DNA of 64,000 bases from Malaya genurostris. Taxonomy: Eukaryota > Arthropoda > Insecta > Diptera > Culicidae. Shown here in pieces: positions 45,071 through 59,551 of this stretch (position 1 is the stretch's first letter; every line of letters begins with the position of its first letter). Under the pieces are notes generated by a model that saw only the letters and a program-made list of their open reading frames with translations, searched no databases and was not told where the DNA came from. The position numbers were made by a program, and so were the translations under genes. The stretch spans positions 6,383,001 through 6,447,000 of the forward strand of contig NC_080571.1 in NCBI RefSeq assembly GCF_030247185.1, written 5' to 3'.

Positions 45071-46303
45071 AAAAAATTGCTCATAATTAACACAGTGAAA
45101 AACTATATTTATTTTAAACTGAAAGCAATATGAACTGAATATTAATGACAGTTGTCTAACTTCTTGAAACTATCAACATCAGCTGTCACTATTCAATATT
45201 CATAACAACCAGAGTCATCTTTTGAAAACGGATCGAACTAATTTGTATCACCAATATCTTTAACCAAAGCCTGGAAACTCGCAGCACCCGTTCGGACGGT
45301 GAAGTAATAGCCGGGCCAAATGGGCTTGGAAGCTTTAGTCGAAGTCGGAACCAGCTGTCCAGAAGGAGGGACTGAAAAACATTCGCAAACGACTGAAAAT
45401 AAATGTTGTACCAACGTCACCAACTAGAACCAGTCAGATATTTTAAGGTTATGGTGAAACTACTGCGATAATATTGTGGAGAGAACGAAGAGACAAATGA
45501 TCGTCAAGGTCACGAAGTAGCTGAAAATGCCTTGGATTTGTAGGCTGAGAATCGGTGACAATGTCTGTTGAAACAGAATAATGAAATTTCATAAGAAGAA
45601 AGTAACACCATGATTTTGTTTATTGCCATCAGAGCTTAAAATTGTCACGCATTCTCAATGAAAGAATCCAATCCAATTTCTTATTGAAACAAAGAGAGAG
45701 TATAAATGCCAACGTCACTCTTTCCTTCATTACAAGACGAAAGTCTTTAGGGAGTATCAGCAAAATTTCAATTCTCATTCTTTCATCGATGTATTGAAAA
45801 TCTGTGACGTTTGGCTAGAAAAACTGACTAAAATATGACAATTCGAAGTAATTACAGCCCAGAACCACTTTGGAAACTAAAACTACTGCAAATTCCAGCA
45901 CCAACAGGTAAAAGTTATTGTGAAACCTTTTTCTGTCATTTTCGATTCTCACAGCTTCGGTTGAATATCGACATTGCATACTATGGGATTTTCACTGAAA
46001 ACTAAAAATGACTGAAAGGGCAAATGAAAGAAAAATTCAATTTTGAAACTACTGTCCCGCTTATGTCATTGACTGGACACGGATTTAGTTCTTATAGTTT
46101 GCAAGCGAAGCTGAGAGTGACAGTAATTTCTCGTCATTTTCGTCTATTTTGAGTCAATGAAAATGACTTTTATTAGCTCTGATTGCCATTGTTTAAGCAT
46201 ACTTTATTGTATGTTCTTCTTCATTTGTTCATTTTAATTTTCGGCTTGCTATAAATTGATGGTATTGAATATTCAAGAAAACTACCTGCGTTTCACTTTT
46301 TTT
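45071..46303. other. no gene seen
   Basis: AT-rich. A 61-codon minus frame at 45238-45423 has no recognised similarity; it may be part of an element end. Confidence 0.45.
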
Positions 46304-47468
46304 GTCGTGAATACGACTTACTTTACTATGGGGTGCCTTTTCAAAATTTACCCTCTGAGATAGGGATAAGTTTTTGATCGTGAATATCTCTTGTTGTATC
46401 TAACGAATCAACATAATTCTTGCGACATGCTATCGGAAATATGATCACAATTTTATGATAAAATTTTCAGTTGTGTGACATAATCTCAAACAATTCAAAA
46501 TTAAACTTTTCTGAAATGTTTGGTATAAACGAGTATCAAAGAGGATAATTCATAAGGCGCGTTTGCCTTTCTCGTATTTTCAAAGCTCATAGCTCAGTGA
46601 TCTGTGAAAGGATTTATATAATCTAACTACCAATAGAATCGAAATTTTTCAACTTAAGCGTGTATAGAAAATGCATTGAAGTATTTCAATAGTACACTAT
46701 TGAAAAACCTGTCTCATTTGACCCATGTCAATACCAGCCAATCAGAACGCGTTCTGAGAAAGATAACAAAATATCTGCTGCTATATATGTTCCGACAAGT
46801 GTTTGATATCGTAGTGAGTTCCACAATTTGGTCCTTCTGAAAGGCAGGAATGAATCCCGTACAGCATCCGAATAGTTTCTTTCAATGAAATGCAAATCCG
46901 AAATGAAATATAGAAATTAAAATTCTATATGCTGCTATTTTCATAGCCGTTAGGACCGCGAAAAACTAAATCAGGTAAAAACAAACCTCTCAACAAAAAT
47001 TGGATCAGTTTAGATTCTATCGCCACTGCGAGCAGATGTATTTTGTGTCGTTTGCAAAGCTAGTTTCGCCTCCGACAAGAGCGATTACGTCACAGCTGCC
47101 AGTCATTTGCATTGGTGACAAAGCAACGGTGGAGACCATTACACAAAATCAGCCGTTCTAATGGCTAGAAAAGTTTTCTAAAGAACTATTAGGATTTCTT
47201 GCTCGCAAATCGAAGGGAAATATCCTCAGTTTAGTGCAAATCTAGAACTGTTTGATTTGATTTTTACACTTTTCGCTGTGTGAAATTCACAGTAATCTAG
47301 ATCAAGTGCAGCCTTCTTTGTTTTTGCAGAAATTGTGGAAAAGGGGAATGCTTGCATAATTCATACAATTGATCAACTAATTGATTTCGGAAGTATTAAG
47401 GAACATGTCAGTTGTTTTCGTATTCACGACATCCAGTTATGTCTCTGACATTACCCACCGGCCTTTTG
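46304..47468 (+). repeat. 1.2-kb dispersed repeat, copy 2
   Basis: Partner of 38530-39744, same orientation, with small indels and substitutions throughout. It has the same GTCGTGAATAC start, internal CAGAACGCGTTCTG palindrome (about 46744), inverted GTATTCACGAC near the end, and terminal TTACCCACC. Confidence 0.85.
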
Positions 47469-47479
47469 GTATTCGGATT

Positions 47480-47800
47480 TAAAAATATTATTTACGTTGA
47501 TGAACAACGTTTCGAAGGTTTATCCTTTCATCCTCAGGGGCCGAACGACAGCAAATAGTTTTCTTCAAGTATGTTGCGACATTTGAAATATTTGGCACGG
47601 AATTTCACAATAAATGCTTTCTACTTTTTTACTAAGATCGCTCATTGTATAATTGTTGTAGAATATCCGGTTCCGTCCTAATTGTTTTGAATATTTTGAT
47701 ACACTTTACGAAAAAAAAATGTGTTAATTTTCTCTTGAAGGTGAAAGAATAATACTTCAAAACGTTGATCTTTTCCAAAAAATAAATTTAAGTGCGCGTA
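47480..47800. repeat. inverted pair of stem-loop modules
   Basis: Minus-strand CTGAGGATGAAAGGATAAAC, then CTTCGAAACGTTG (47491-47538), and plus-strand CTTGAAGGTGAAAGAATAAT, then ACTTCAAAACGTTGATC (about 47750-47785) with AAAAAATAAAT after it. The sequence between includes CAAGTATGTTGCGACATTTG, related to the arms of the 14110-14461 element. Confidence 0.55.
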
Positions 47801-47820
47801 TGTACATTATTCCATTGGTC

Positions 47821-48171
47821 AATGAGTATAACATTCCTGAAGTCGTGTTGCAGTACAGAGAAAATCTTTCCGAAGTTTGATGGATGTTTTTCCCCGGTAT
47901 TTTAAGTTGCGTGCGTGTGCTACATAAGGCGATTACATCCTACGTGACATTTTGCCAGGGTGGCAAGCATCCTTGTAAGTCGTTGGTAGCTTACGAGAAT
48001 CAGTTGATTACTTGTCAATTCTGTGAACAACCTGTTACGGTTAAAAATCCAAGTTGTGCATTAGAAAAAAAATTTAAAATGGAAGCCAAAAAAAGACCAC
48101 TCGGTATATTTTCCGGTTTTTCTGACGAAAAGATAACTAATTTCAAAAAGTTTGAACATAGCGGTACTTAA
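47821..48171 (+). pseudogene. non-LTR retrotransposon ORF1 relic (short)
   Basis: A small relic of the protein type seen at 24474-25114. It reads MFFPGILSCVRVLHKAITSY, VTFCQGGKHPCKSLVAYENQ and LITCQFCEQPV, with one half of a zinc knuckle (CQFC) but no second half. A stop at 47878 separates it from a few upstream homologous codons. After about residue 60 the similarity is lost, and the frame runs into lysine-rich sequence to a TAA at 48169. No RT is attached. It is non-functional as an ORF1 protein. Confidence 0.65.
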
Positions 48172-48588
48172 GCTTTAGGTTTGATGTTTGGGTGCTGTTT
48201 TAGCCAACATAGAAAAAATTCTATTTCCTTTGGTGAAAGAAATGAAATGAATCTGTTTCACAAACAGATGTTGGTTGGGTGAAACCAAAATTAACGACCA
48301 AGAAGATTCTGATGAACATTTAGAGAAACGAGACTAACACAGTTCGAAAAAAACTCCGTGATTCTACATCTCATAAGATGCACATAAATGGAGTGTCGCT
48401 GTTCACGCAAATGTACGTACAAGAACATATAATATTGTGTGATTTGAAAATTCCATGACATGAAATTCATTGAAATAAAAAAAAAATACGGATAGCGACC
48501 GCCGCACAGTGGTTCGAATCAATTAAAATGTGGACATAAATCAGCAGCAGCCAAACCGTTCTTTTAATGCATATAGTTGCTTTTTTTG
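48172..48588. other. no gene seen
   Basis: AT-rich spacer. Confidence 0.4.
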
Positions 48589-48663
48589 TCCCGGGTTGGC
48601 GGTTCAATGCATAGTACGCTGGTCTTACAAGCCAGTTGTCGTATGTTCGAGCCTCGCCCTGGA
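48589..48663 (+). tRNA. tRNA-Val-like sequence, probable SINE head
   Basis: 75 nt with an acceptor TCCCGGG/CCCTGGA (6 of 7 pairs) and an anticodon arm CTGGT-CTTACAA-GCCAG giving anticodon TAC with a proper T33. The T loop is TTCGAGC, but its stem is poor (GTATG/CTCGC). It is followed by unrelated sequence to about 48840. The weak T stem argues for a degenerate or SINE-derived copy. Confidence 0.45.
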
Positions 48664-49544
48664 AGGATTCTTATACCGTTTTCGTTTATTGATCAGAGCA
48701 GCCCGAAAGCTGACCCAGAGTCGCCCAAACAACGTTTGATATGTTTGTTTTAGAAACCTGAGGTCGCTCTAGATCGGACTCCAATCGCGTAGTTTCGATC
48801 TGAAAACTTTCTCGGGTCGCACCACGCATCCAGCCGAGTTTGTTTATTTTTTCTTTTTTTCATGAGTTGTTGTTTAGGGTGCGTACCACGTGAATGGGTA
48901 AAAAAAAGAATGTCACGCGTCTGCTATTTCTGTAACTCACTTTTACGTGAGCGTCGCACGATCAACATTTCTTTTGAAAAATCGTGTTGCTTCGCGATAA
49001 CTCAATTTATTTACACATTTAAACATAGAATCTCCTCGTAAAGGTTTGTACTTTTACAATACGATATCATAATTTGTTAGCTTGTTCCATTATTCAAATA
49101 TGTGTTGAACTATTGATAATTTTTCGAATTTTCATTTATTAAAACTAACTTTGAAAAGACCTAAAACAATTGCATCGAGTTCCACATAGATTTTTTCTTA
49201 TATTTTTAATTGTCAAAAATTAAACAACATAAAAATCGCATTAATTTTCTTAAAGCAAAGACTTCATATTAACAAGATATCCAGCTCTCACATTTCCCGA
49301 ACAAATCATTGGCAACACTCTTTTTTGCATGGCGCCCTCAAGCAAGTTCGCATCGAATCTCGTACATAGAAGTATGAGAAAGAAATGTCAAATTCGTGCG
49401 CGCCAAAATAGCAGCACTTCGCACTCATACAATTGATAAGATTTGTTGAATGTGATGCCGTGCGATGGCGTTGCTGGACTGAAGATTGATTTCGCTCAAA
49501 GCTGACAGGGTCTGCTTAAAGACTGTGGCCAGTGTCTTAGAAAA
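48664..49544. other. no gene seen
   Basis: Possible SINE body to about 48840, then AT-rich sequence with no recognised gene. Confidence 0.4.
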
Positions 49545-49835
49545 ATGGTTTAGATTATTCTGTGAAAATTTCAGAATGATTCATTGACATAGCTGAAAAC
49601 GCCGTCTTTCAACTTGTTCATTAAATATCTCGCCTTCAAAAGCATGGAACAAAAATCTATCCTCACAATGTCTTGATAATTTAATTATGATGCGATTAGT
49701 GCATAAAAACATAGGTATTATCGCGATAAAAATGAAGTGAATGTTATTTTTGTGAAGGTAAGTCGATTTCTATGGCGGCGCCATTTTTTCTGCTACAGTT
49801 TTCTGGTAACGTAACAAAACATGAGAGAGAAATAA
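49545..49835 (+). repeat. dispersed repeat segment, also at 32331
   Basis: Second copy of the 300-bp segment of repeat C, detached from the rest of that repeat. Confidence 0.8.
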
Positions 49836-50504
49836 AATCGGCTCAAAAAGGCTGCCAAACAAGCGGCAGCTTTCTTAGATTTTATGTGATGTAGTCAAAC
49901 TTGTTACCGAAAATATCAAAATTTTCATGGCCTTCCAGCCACATCGAGAGTCATTTTGCACATTTGCGAGAGAGCATGGAGAGAAATGTAATACGCAGAG
50001 CGAGCCACGTGGTTTTACGCGACCTACTGGCCTCAGCTCTTAAGTTCCGCGTGCAAGCATGAGCTTGTTTTAGCTTTACGCGCGTTCAGACTGGTAGTCG
50101 CTAGTTTCACTCCTCCTCGGAAATTAGATAATAATATGTTTCATATAATTGCATACATGCATAGCATGTTTAGTAATAATCTATATACATTATTATTCTG
50201 TCATACACTATATTAATTTGAAACCTGGAAAGGAATCATCACTGGATGCAATTGAGATGCTAGAACTTACAACAGAACAAGAAAATACAGAGCAAGAAAT
50301 TAGCGACACAGAAAACTCGGACGATAGCGTGCCTGATTGATTGATTAGGTTGTGAAAACTATATTTCCCATTTTTTTTACTTATTTAAAGGCTATGCAAT
50401 GCATTCTACGTAGATAAATCCAAAAGACTGTTTTTAAAATAAAGCGAATATATCTCAAATAATAATTTTTTTACATTATTTATATCTTCACAAAAAAAAA
50501 ACAT
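49836..50504. other. no gene seen
   Basis: A 63-codon frame at 50149-50340 is unassigned; the rest is AT-rich. Confidence 0.4.
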
Positions 50505-50755
50505 TTTTTTTCGAAATTGGTACTACCCCGTTAACAAAAATTAAGGTGAGACTTTCAAAAGAAGCGTTGTATAATCTTGTAAATCTTCTTCGAAGACTCT
50601 TGAAAATCAGTGAAAGTCAGTACAGACTTTTGACCGTCTTTTTCCAGTTTTGGACCACTGTGTGCCGCGACTTGAACCGAGTAGCATTGGATCACAAAGT
50701 ACGTCCGTTAAGCTACTGAGCCAAAGAAGCACACATTTTCTTGGCTGATAGATGG
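50505..50755 (-). mobile_element. tRNA-derived SINE-like sequence
   Basis: On the minus strand, TTTGGCTCAGTAGCTTAACG (box A, near 50730) and CGGTTCAAGTCGCGGC (box B, near 50660) are spaced as in a tRNA with a TTTGTGA-type anticodon loop. A non-tRNA body (GTGGTCCAAAACTGG and on) runs towards an A-rich end near 50505. The target duplication is not resolved. Confidence 0.5.
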
Positions 50756-51329
50756 TGAATACAAATTCATACAGTCGCACTTGCTAGCCGAATAGAAATT
50801 ACAGTCGGAACTAGTAAAATTCAGTCTAATCCAACATTAAGTAATTACAAAATGGAATTTTCTCTCATTTGACAAATTAGATCGTTGTGTACGATGCAAC
50901 GTACGAGGGTTTAGGTCATCTGTAAATTCAATTTTTTTTATTATAGATAATTTACTCAGCATTTGGACTGTCACTGATAGTTAGCAATTATTCAAAAACG
51001 TCTAAAACTGATCGAAAGAAAATGCATCGTATTACATCAGCACAACGTCAGGCCACACACTTCTCTAGGGGCCTACCAGAAGCTTTGGAAGCAAGGTTGA
51101 GAAGTTTTGATGTTTTTACCATTTTGACCGGTATCATACCTAAAACGGTAAACATTTGTTTTCTATCGTTTGATAAAAACATCTTTCAGATGTTATCTGT
51201 CCGAATTTCATAATATACGGTTCATTAGTGTGCTGATTATTGTGCTTTTAGTGATGCTCCTCTTAGAAAACTAGAAGCAACGGAGACATAAGATTTCGGA
51301 TATTGATAAAACACACTTCTTTATTGAAA
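50756..51329. other. no gene seen
   Basis: A 63-codon frame at 51022-51213 shows no recognised motif. Confidence 0.4.
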
Positions 51330-51914
51330 AAAAAACTGTGCTTGCAAAAGTATGACTTTCTAGGCAATATCCGAGATCGGAACCAAGAAAATCAACAATT
51401 ATTTCTGAATTTTAACGTAACCATGCAAACACAGATGATACACCACGCTCTGGTTGTCCAAAAGAGGCTGTTCTTTTGGAAATCGTCTCAAAAGTTCATT
51501 CCATTGTTATGGAAAGTCGAAAAGTTAAGTGGCAGGAGATAGCTGACATCGTAAGGTTATCAAATGGAAATGAAGTTACAATTTCGCATGAGCACTTGAA
51601 TATGTAACATCTGTTTTCACAGCTGATCAAAACAAATTAACGTAACGATTGCTAAATTCAATAAATTAAAACTCGAATCACAACCTCATCCACCATATAC
51701 GCCAGATTTATCTCACAGCTACTATTTTCTGTTCTCAAATTTGAAAACGAAGCTTGTTAGAAAGAAGTTTGTATTGGATGATGAAGTCATCTCTGAGACT
51801 GGTGCGATTTTAGAGGCTATAGAGAAATCATGGTATGAAATTGATGCAGAAATGTTCGACCACCTTTGGAACATTTGTATTGATCTTCAAAGAGAATACG
51901 TTGATCAGAATTGA
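51330..51914 (+). pseudogene. mariner transposase relic with catalytic D lost
   Basis: Two pieces of a mariner transposase remain. The first (about 51420-51605) reads DDTPRSGCPKEAV, VSKVHSIVMESRKVKWQEIAD and ISHEHLNM, the end of the second helix-turn-helix. The middle of the catalytic domain, with the first two aspartates, is missing. The second piece (about 51672-51914) reads HPPYTPDLSHSYYFLFSNLK, then LDDEVISETGAILEAIEKSW to the stop. In mariners the third catalytic aspartate is in SPDLAPSDY; here that position is tyrosine (SHSYY). It is inactive. Confidence 0.85.
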
Positions 51915-54754
<2,840 letters not shown>

Positions 54755-54889
54755 CAACTTCAGACTGCTGTCATTTCTAAACCGCTCGTCCCACAGCTGT
54801 CAGATTTATTCTAGTGACAGCTCATTATATTATTTACAAGCGCACAAAAGCATTTTGGTGGGAATTTTTCAGAAAAAAAGTTATTTGTG

Positions 54890-55924
54890 ATGGAATTCAA
54901 GTGTGATAGTGTGATTGCTTTGCATTTGGCTGGAAAACCACAAGTGGCTATCGTTAGAGCCCTCCAGCATTTAAAAGTGAATAAATCTTTTGTGTCTCGT
55001 ACCATCGCTCGTTACCGTGATACTGGTAGCGTAGCCCGACGTCAAGGAAGTGGACGAAAAAAAACAGCAACATCGGCAGAAATGGTTCGAAAAGTGAAGA
55101 AGCGAATTGAACGAAATCCGCGTCGCAGTGGCCGAAAAATGGCTCGTGAGCTGAACATATCGCAATATGCCATTCGGCAAATATTGAAAAATGAGCTTGG
55201 ACTAAAGCCATTGAAGTTCCAAAAAGTGCAAGATCTTACTGATGCGCAAAAAAAAGTTAGACTCGAAAAAGCTAAAGAGTTGCTTCGCTTGGCCGAAAGT
55301 GGTGAACTGCCGAATTTGGTTTTCTCCGATGAGAAACCATTCGTTATCCAGCAGTTTGTAAACAAACAAAATGATCGTGTTTACTTGCCAGAGAGGTCAG
55401 CTGAAAATTTGCAACTTCGGTTGGCCACCAGAACTCAAAAGCCGGCCATGGTGATGGTGTGGGCCGCCATAACAGCCGATGGTCGCTCGCCGCTCGTATT
55501 CATCGACCGTGGGGTCAAAATAAATGCGCAAATCTATCGCGAAAATATTTTGGAGGGAGTTCTGAAGCCCTGGGCACGCAAACATTTCGGCCGCAGACCT
55601 TGGACATTCCAACAGGACTCAGCACCATCGCACTCAGCACGCGCCACTCAAGAATGGTTAAGAAATGAGGTTCCTCGCTTCATTTCCACCGCACAATGGC
55701 CACCAAAATCTCCGGATGCCAATCCGTTGGACTATTGTGCCTGGGGTATTTTGGAAAGCAAGGTTGGCACTAAAAAATACCAAAGTGTCGATCATCTCAA
55801 GCAAGCGCTTCGCCGAGAATGGGACAAAATACCGCAGAGCCACTTTCGGGCAGCGTGTGATGGTTTCATTGGCCGTTTGAAGGCCATAGTTCGTGCCAAA
55901 GGCGGCCAATTCGAACAAATCTAA
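54890..55924 (+). CDS. DD37D mariner-like transposase
   Basis: 344 codons from the ATG at 54890 (the frame opens one codon earlier, with GTG). The N-terminal DNA-binding part, about residues 1-110, has two helix-turn-helix segments (VAIVRALQHLKVNKSFVSRT; ARELNISQYAIRQIL) around a basic GSGRKKTAT linker that resembles the GRPR motif of Tc1 proteins. The catalytic domain has D147 (VFSDEKPF), D243 (FQQDSAPSHSA) and D281 (SPDANPLDY). The last two are 37 residues apart, so this is a DD37D transposase, a group known from insects and related to maT elements. No stop, frameshift or missing key residue is seen. It should bind the 25-bp ends and cut and paste at TA. Length is normal for the superfamily. 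The left promoter is not visible; an AATAAA follows at 55973. Confidence 0.95.
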   Translation: MEFKCDSVIALHLAGKPQVAIVRALQHLKVNKSFVSRTIARYRDTGSVARRQGSGRKKTATSAEMVRKVKKRIERNPRRSGRKMARELNISQYAIRQILKNELGLKPLKFQKVQDLTDAQKKVRLEKAKELLRLAESGELPNLVFSDEKPFVIQQFVNKQNDRVYLPERSAENLQLRLATRTQKPAMVMVWAAITADGRSPLVFIDRGVKINAQIYRENILEGVLKPWARKHFGRRPWTFQQDSAPSHSARATQEWLRNEVPRFISTAQWPPKSPDANPLDYCAWGILESKVGTKKYQSVDHLKQALRREWDKIPQSHFRAACDGFIGRLKAIVRAKGGQFEQI

Positions 55925-55972
55925 ACCGATTCTCAAATTTGATGTTATTTCCGACATTTTTTGCTTTCATTC

Positions 55973-55978
55973 AATAAA
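55973..55978 (+). promoter_or_regulatory. poly(A) signal of the transposase gene
   Basis: AATAAA 49 bases after the stop codon and inside the element. Confidence 0.6.
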
Positions 55979-56017
55979 ATTTAAAAAAAAAATGAAAAAA
56001 TTATGGCGTTTTACTTT

Positions 56018-56588
<571 letters not shown>

Positions 56589-58807
56589 ATAATGGTTAGA
56601 GTAGCACAAATCAACCTCCAGTATAAACGTACAGCAACTATAAATCTATCCAGACTTCCGGAAGAAGTTAAAGCTTCTATAGCTTTGGTTCAAGAATCAT
56701 ATTTTTAAATGGGAAACTTCTACGTTGGAAAATTGTTAAACCCAGTCTTTGTTGCCTTCAACAAGACCGGTATGACTAATCCACGTGAACTTGCAAATAG
56801 TGCTCTCGATGTTTCTCTCATATCGGAGCTCACAACTCGGGATATTTGTGCTGTCACAGTTGGTATGACTATCGATGGCATAGACAGGAAATATGTCTAT
56901 TGTTCGGCATATTTGCCGCATAACCAACCTTCGCCAAGCGATGACTTCAAAAAGATTGTATCATACTGCTGCAAAAGTGATTTACCGCTTGTAATCGGCA
57001 GTGACATAAATGCTCACCATATTATTTGGGGCAGCACTGATATAAATTTGAGAGGTTCTGATATGATGGAATTTGTGAGCAGTACAAACCTGCACATAGT
57101 CAATGCAGGAAACCGTCCAACTTTTGCGAGAGCTAGAAGAGAGGAGGTTTTGGACGTAACTCTCTGCTCTGATAGAATTGCGCATGAGTTGGTAAATTGG
57201 CTCGTCTCCGATGAGCTCGAACCTTCGTTGTCTGATCATAAGTACATCTTATTTGATCATTCAAACGTTAAATTTGATATTATCACATATCGTAATCCCA
57301 AATCTACAAACTGGGACCTCTATGAAGAGGGCTTGGCGACTAGATTTTACGGGTACCAACCAACAATTGAAACCCCAATTGATTTGGAAAATATTGTCGA
57401 CGAGACAAATTCACTCATAGTTGCAGCATATGAAGAGGCTTGTCCACTTCGGATTGTGCGAGCTACTAGAGGAACTCCTTGGTGGAATGCTGAAGTTGCT
57501 AGACTAAGGAAACTATGCAGAAGAGCTTGGAACCACCGACGCAGAGATGGGTCGGAAGCATTCGTGTCGGCTCGAAGGGCTTACAAAAATGCTCTTCGAT
57601 CGTCTGAAAGAAGTGGTTGGAAAAGTCTTTGCACAAATGTCTCTAGTCTCAACGAGGCTAGCAGATTAACTTTCGAAGTCTAAGGACTTTAATGACAGTT
57701 TCTTAATAGCTAGTCGATCACTATATCAGGAATGTTAGTTTGGGCGTGCATCCGCTACATGGAATGGAACACGCTTACCAGCGTGGAAAGTCCACTACAA
57801 CCCTGTTACATGATGTTGTGTACAACATTGAAAAAGCTTTCTCACAAAAGCAATCTTGCTTGGGAGTTTTCCTAGATATTGAAGGTGCCTTTGATAACGT
57901 GTCTTTCAATTCAATTCTGGAAGCAGCCCGTGGTCATGGCATACCTTCAAGTATCACAAATTGGATACACGCAATGCTTAGCAATCGACTTCTTTGTTCA
58001 TCGCTTCGGCAAGCAGAGATTACAAAGCTAAGTGTCTGTGGGTGTCCTCAAGGTGGTGTACTATCCCCACTTTTATGGAACCTAGTCGCTGATGGTTTGT
58101 TAAGGAAACTTAATAACCTTGGATTTAGGATTTATGGTTTTGCCGACGATTATCATATATTGATGAACGGTATAAGCATTAACACTCTCTTTGATTTAAT
58201 GCAGCAAGCCCTGCGATCTGTTGAACAATGGTGTTTTTAGGTTGGATTATCTGTAAATCCGGGCAAAACATCAATGGTGCTTGTCACTCATCGTAGGATA
58301 ATCACAGGAGCTCGTCCGTTACAGTTCTTCGGCTCAGAGGTCACTGTGATCGATCAAGCTACGTCGGGGTTTTTCTTGACTCAAAACTGAATTGGTCTGC
58401 TCACATTGAATTCAGGATTAAACAAGCTTGCATGGCTTTCGGCCAATGCAGACGAGCTTTTGGAAAATCCTGGGGACTCAAACCCAGATACATTCATTGG
58501 ATCTACACAACTATTGCTAGACCAATTTTAGCATATGGATGTCTTGTATGGTGGCAGAAAGGAGAAGTTGCGACAGTTCAGTCAAGGCCAAATCATCTCC
58601 AAAGGATGGTCCTAATGGCGATGACAGGAGCATTCACGACAACTCCTACTGCTGCTCTAGAGGCGCTACTGTGCATTAAACCACTACATGTGTTCCTAAA
58701 ACAAGAAGCATTATCTTGTGCATACCGTCTTAAGGTTACAGGGCTTTGGAACAGCAACCCTATAAACTATGCTACCAGCCACACTCGCTTGTGGTCTCAA
58801 ATGGTTA

Positions 58808-59255
58808 CCTGGGATCAGTGATGGCCCAGCACACGAGCTAGCTCTCATACAGTCCGTGTGCTGTACCTTTTCAAAAACACGCACTCGAAGTCTGAAGCAC
58901 ACGCTCGTGTGCCGTGTTGCTACTAGATCGAAAGTCGTATGCTTCGAAGAACCAGCTCGCGATGCTGGCTCATCTGCTGGCTCATGAGCTGGAATGAAGA
59001 GCTAGCTCGTGAGCTGGCTCATGTGCTAGCTCACGTACTGAGTTGAGTGCCCGTTTTTGTTTTTTATTTAATAATATAATATAATTTTTAAGCACACAGT
59101 GTCCGCACTTGTATTGTCTCTTGTCAGTAGGTGGACTACACAAATAGCACACACTCATGGGTCTGGTTTGAAAAGCACAGCACACGAGTTTAATAGGCTC
59201 ACACTGCAAGTATAGAGCAGCTCGTGTGCTGAGTTCGGTAATTACTGCCTGGCAT
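58808..59255. repeat. 8-bp target duplication pair around the hAT-like MITE
   Basis: CCTGGGAT (58808-58815) and CCTGGCAT (59248-59255) differ at one base. Eight base pairs is the hAT target length. Dropping the element and one copy restores the reading frame of the host retrotransposon relic. Confidence 0.8.
58816..59247. mobile_element. 432-bp hAT-like MITE
   Basis: Ends CAGTGATGGCCCAGCACACG and (reversed) CAGTAATTACCGAACTCAGC followed by ACACGAGCT share CAGTRAT and CAGCACACGAGCT blocks. The flanks carry an 8-bp duplication. The interior is built from GAGCTGGCTCATGNGCTAGC-type strings that are nearly palindromic. No transposase, so it must be moved by a hAT enzyme elsewhere. Confidence 0.8.
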
Positions 59256-59551
59256 GAGTATTTACTCGCTCCTAGTGACCTAACTCTCACATGCAGTTTT
59301 TCTTTCAAAACATTCAATGTGAGCTATCCTCTTCATGAGGAATGGTTGACTGGTTATTTGGAACGACAACTTGATGAACACATAGTTTGTTATACGGACG
59401 GTTCTCTGTTGAATGGTCGTGCTGGTGTCTACTGTCCTGGTATGAACGTCTCCGGTGCCTCGAATGCCTCGAATCGTGAAACGAGGCGGTTACATGCAAG
59501 AGGTATGCAAGAGGCCGCCGCTTCCGACGATGGGTCGGGGGCCAATTTGCC

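Larger units (their letters stand above)
56589..59550 (+). pseudogene. non-LTR retrotransposon relic with endonuclease, RT and RNase H
   Basis: An ORF2 relic. The endonuclease starts near 56597 (VAQINLQYKRTATINLSRL), is hit by a TAA at 56706, then is open to 57683 (LVIGSDINAHHIIWGS, LDVTLCSDRI, SLSDHKYI). A deletion near 57690-57740 removes the RT fingers. RT resumes at 57740 with FLDIEGAFDNVSF, CPQGGVLSPLLWN and GFADDYHIL (58136-58165), broken by TAG at 58238 and a frameshift, then continues at 58432-58815 (thumb, ILAYGCLVWW). A hAT-like MITE interrupts at 58816-59247. After it the frame continues into RNase H (VCYTDGSLLNGRAGVYC), cut off near 59550 by another element. The order EN-RT-RNase H places it in the I/LOA/R1 assemblage. 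Confidence 0.88.

Noticed and set aside
45238..45423. 61-codon minus frame as a gene fragment
   Set aside because: No recognised similarity; possibly part of a transposon end near the mariner relic.
47491..47538. Definite hammerhead ribozyme
   Set aside because: Core strings and a possible stem III fit, but no stem I pairing is seen around the core, so it is reported only as a hypothesis.
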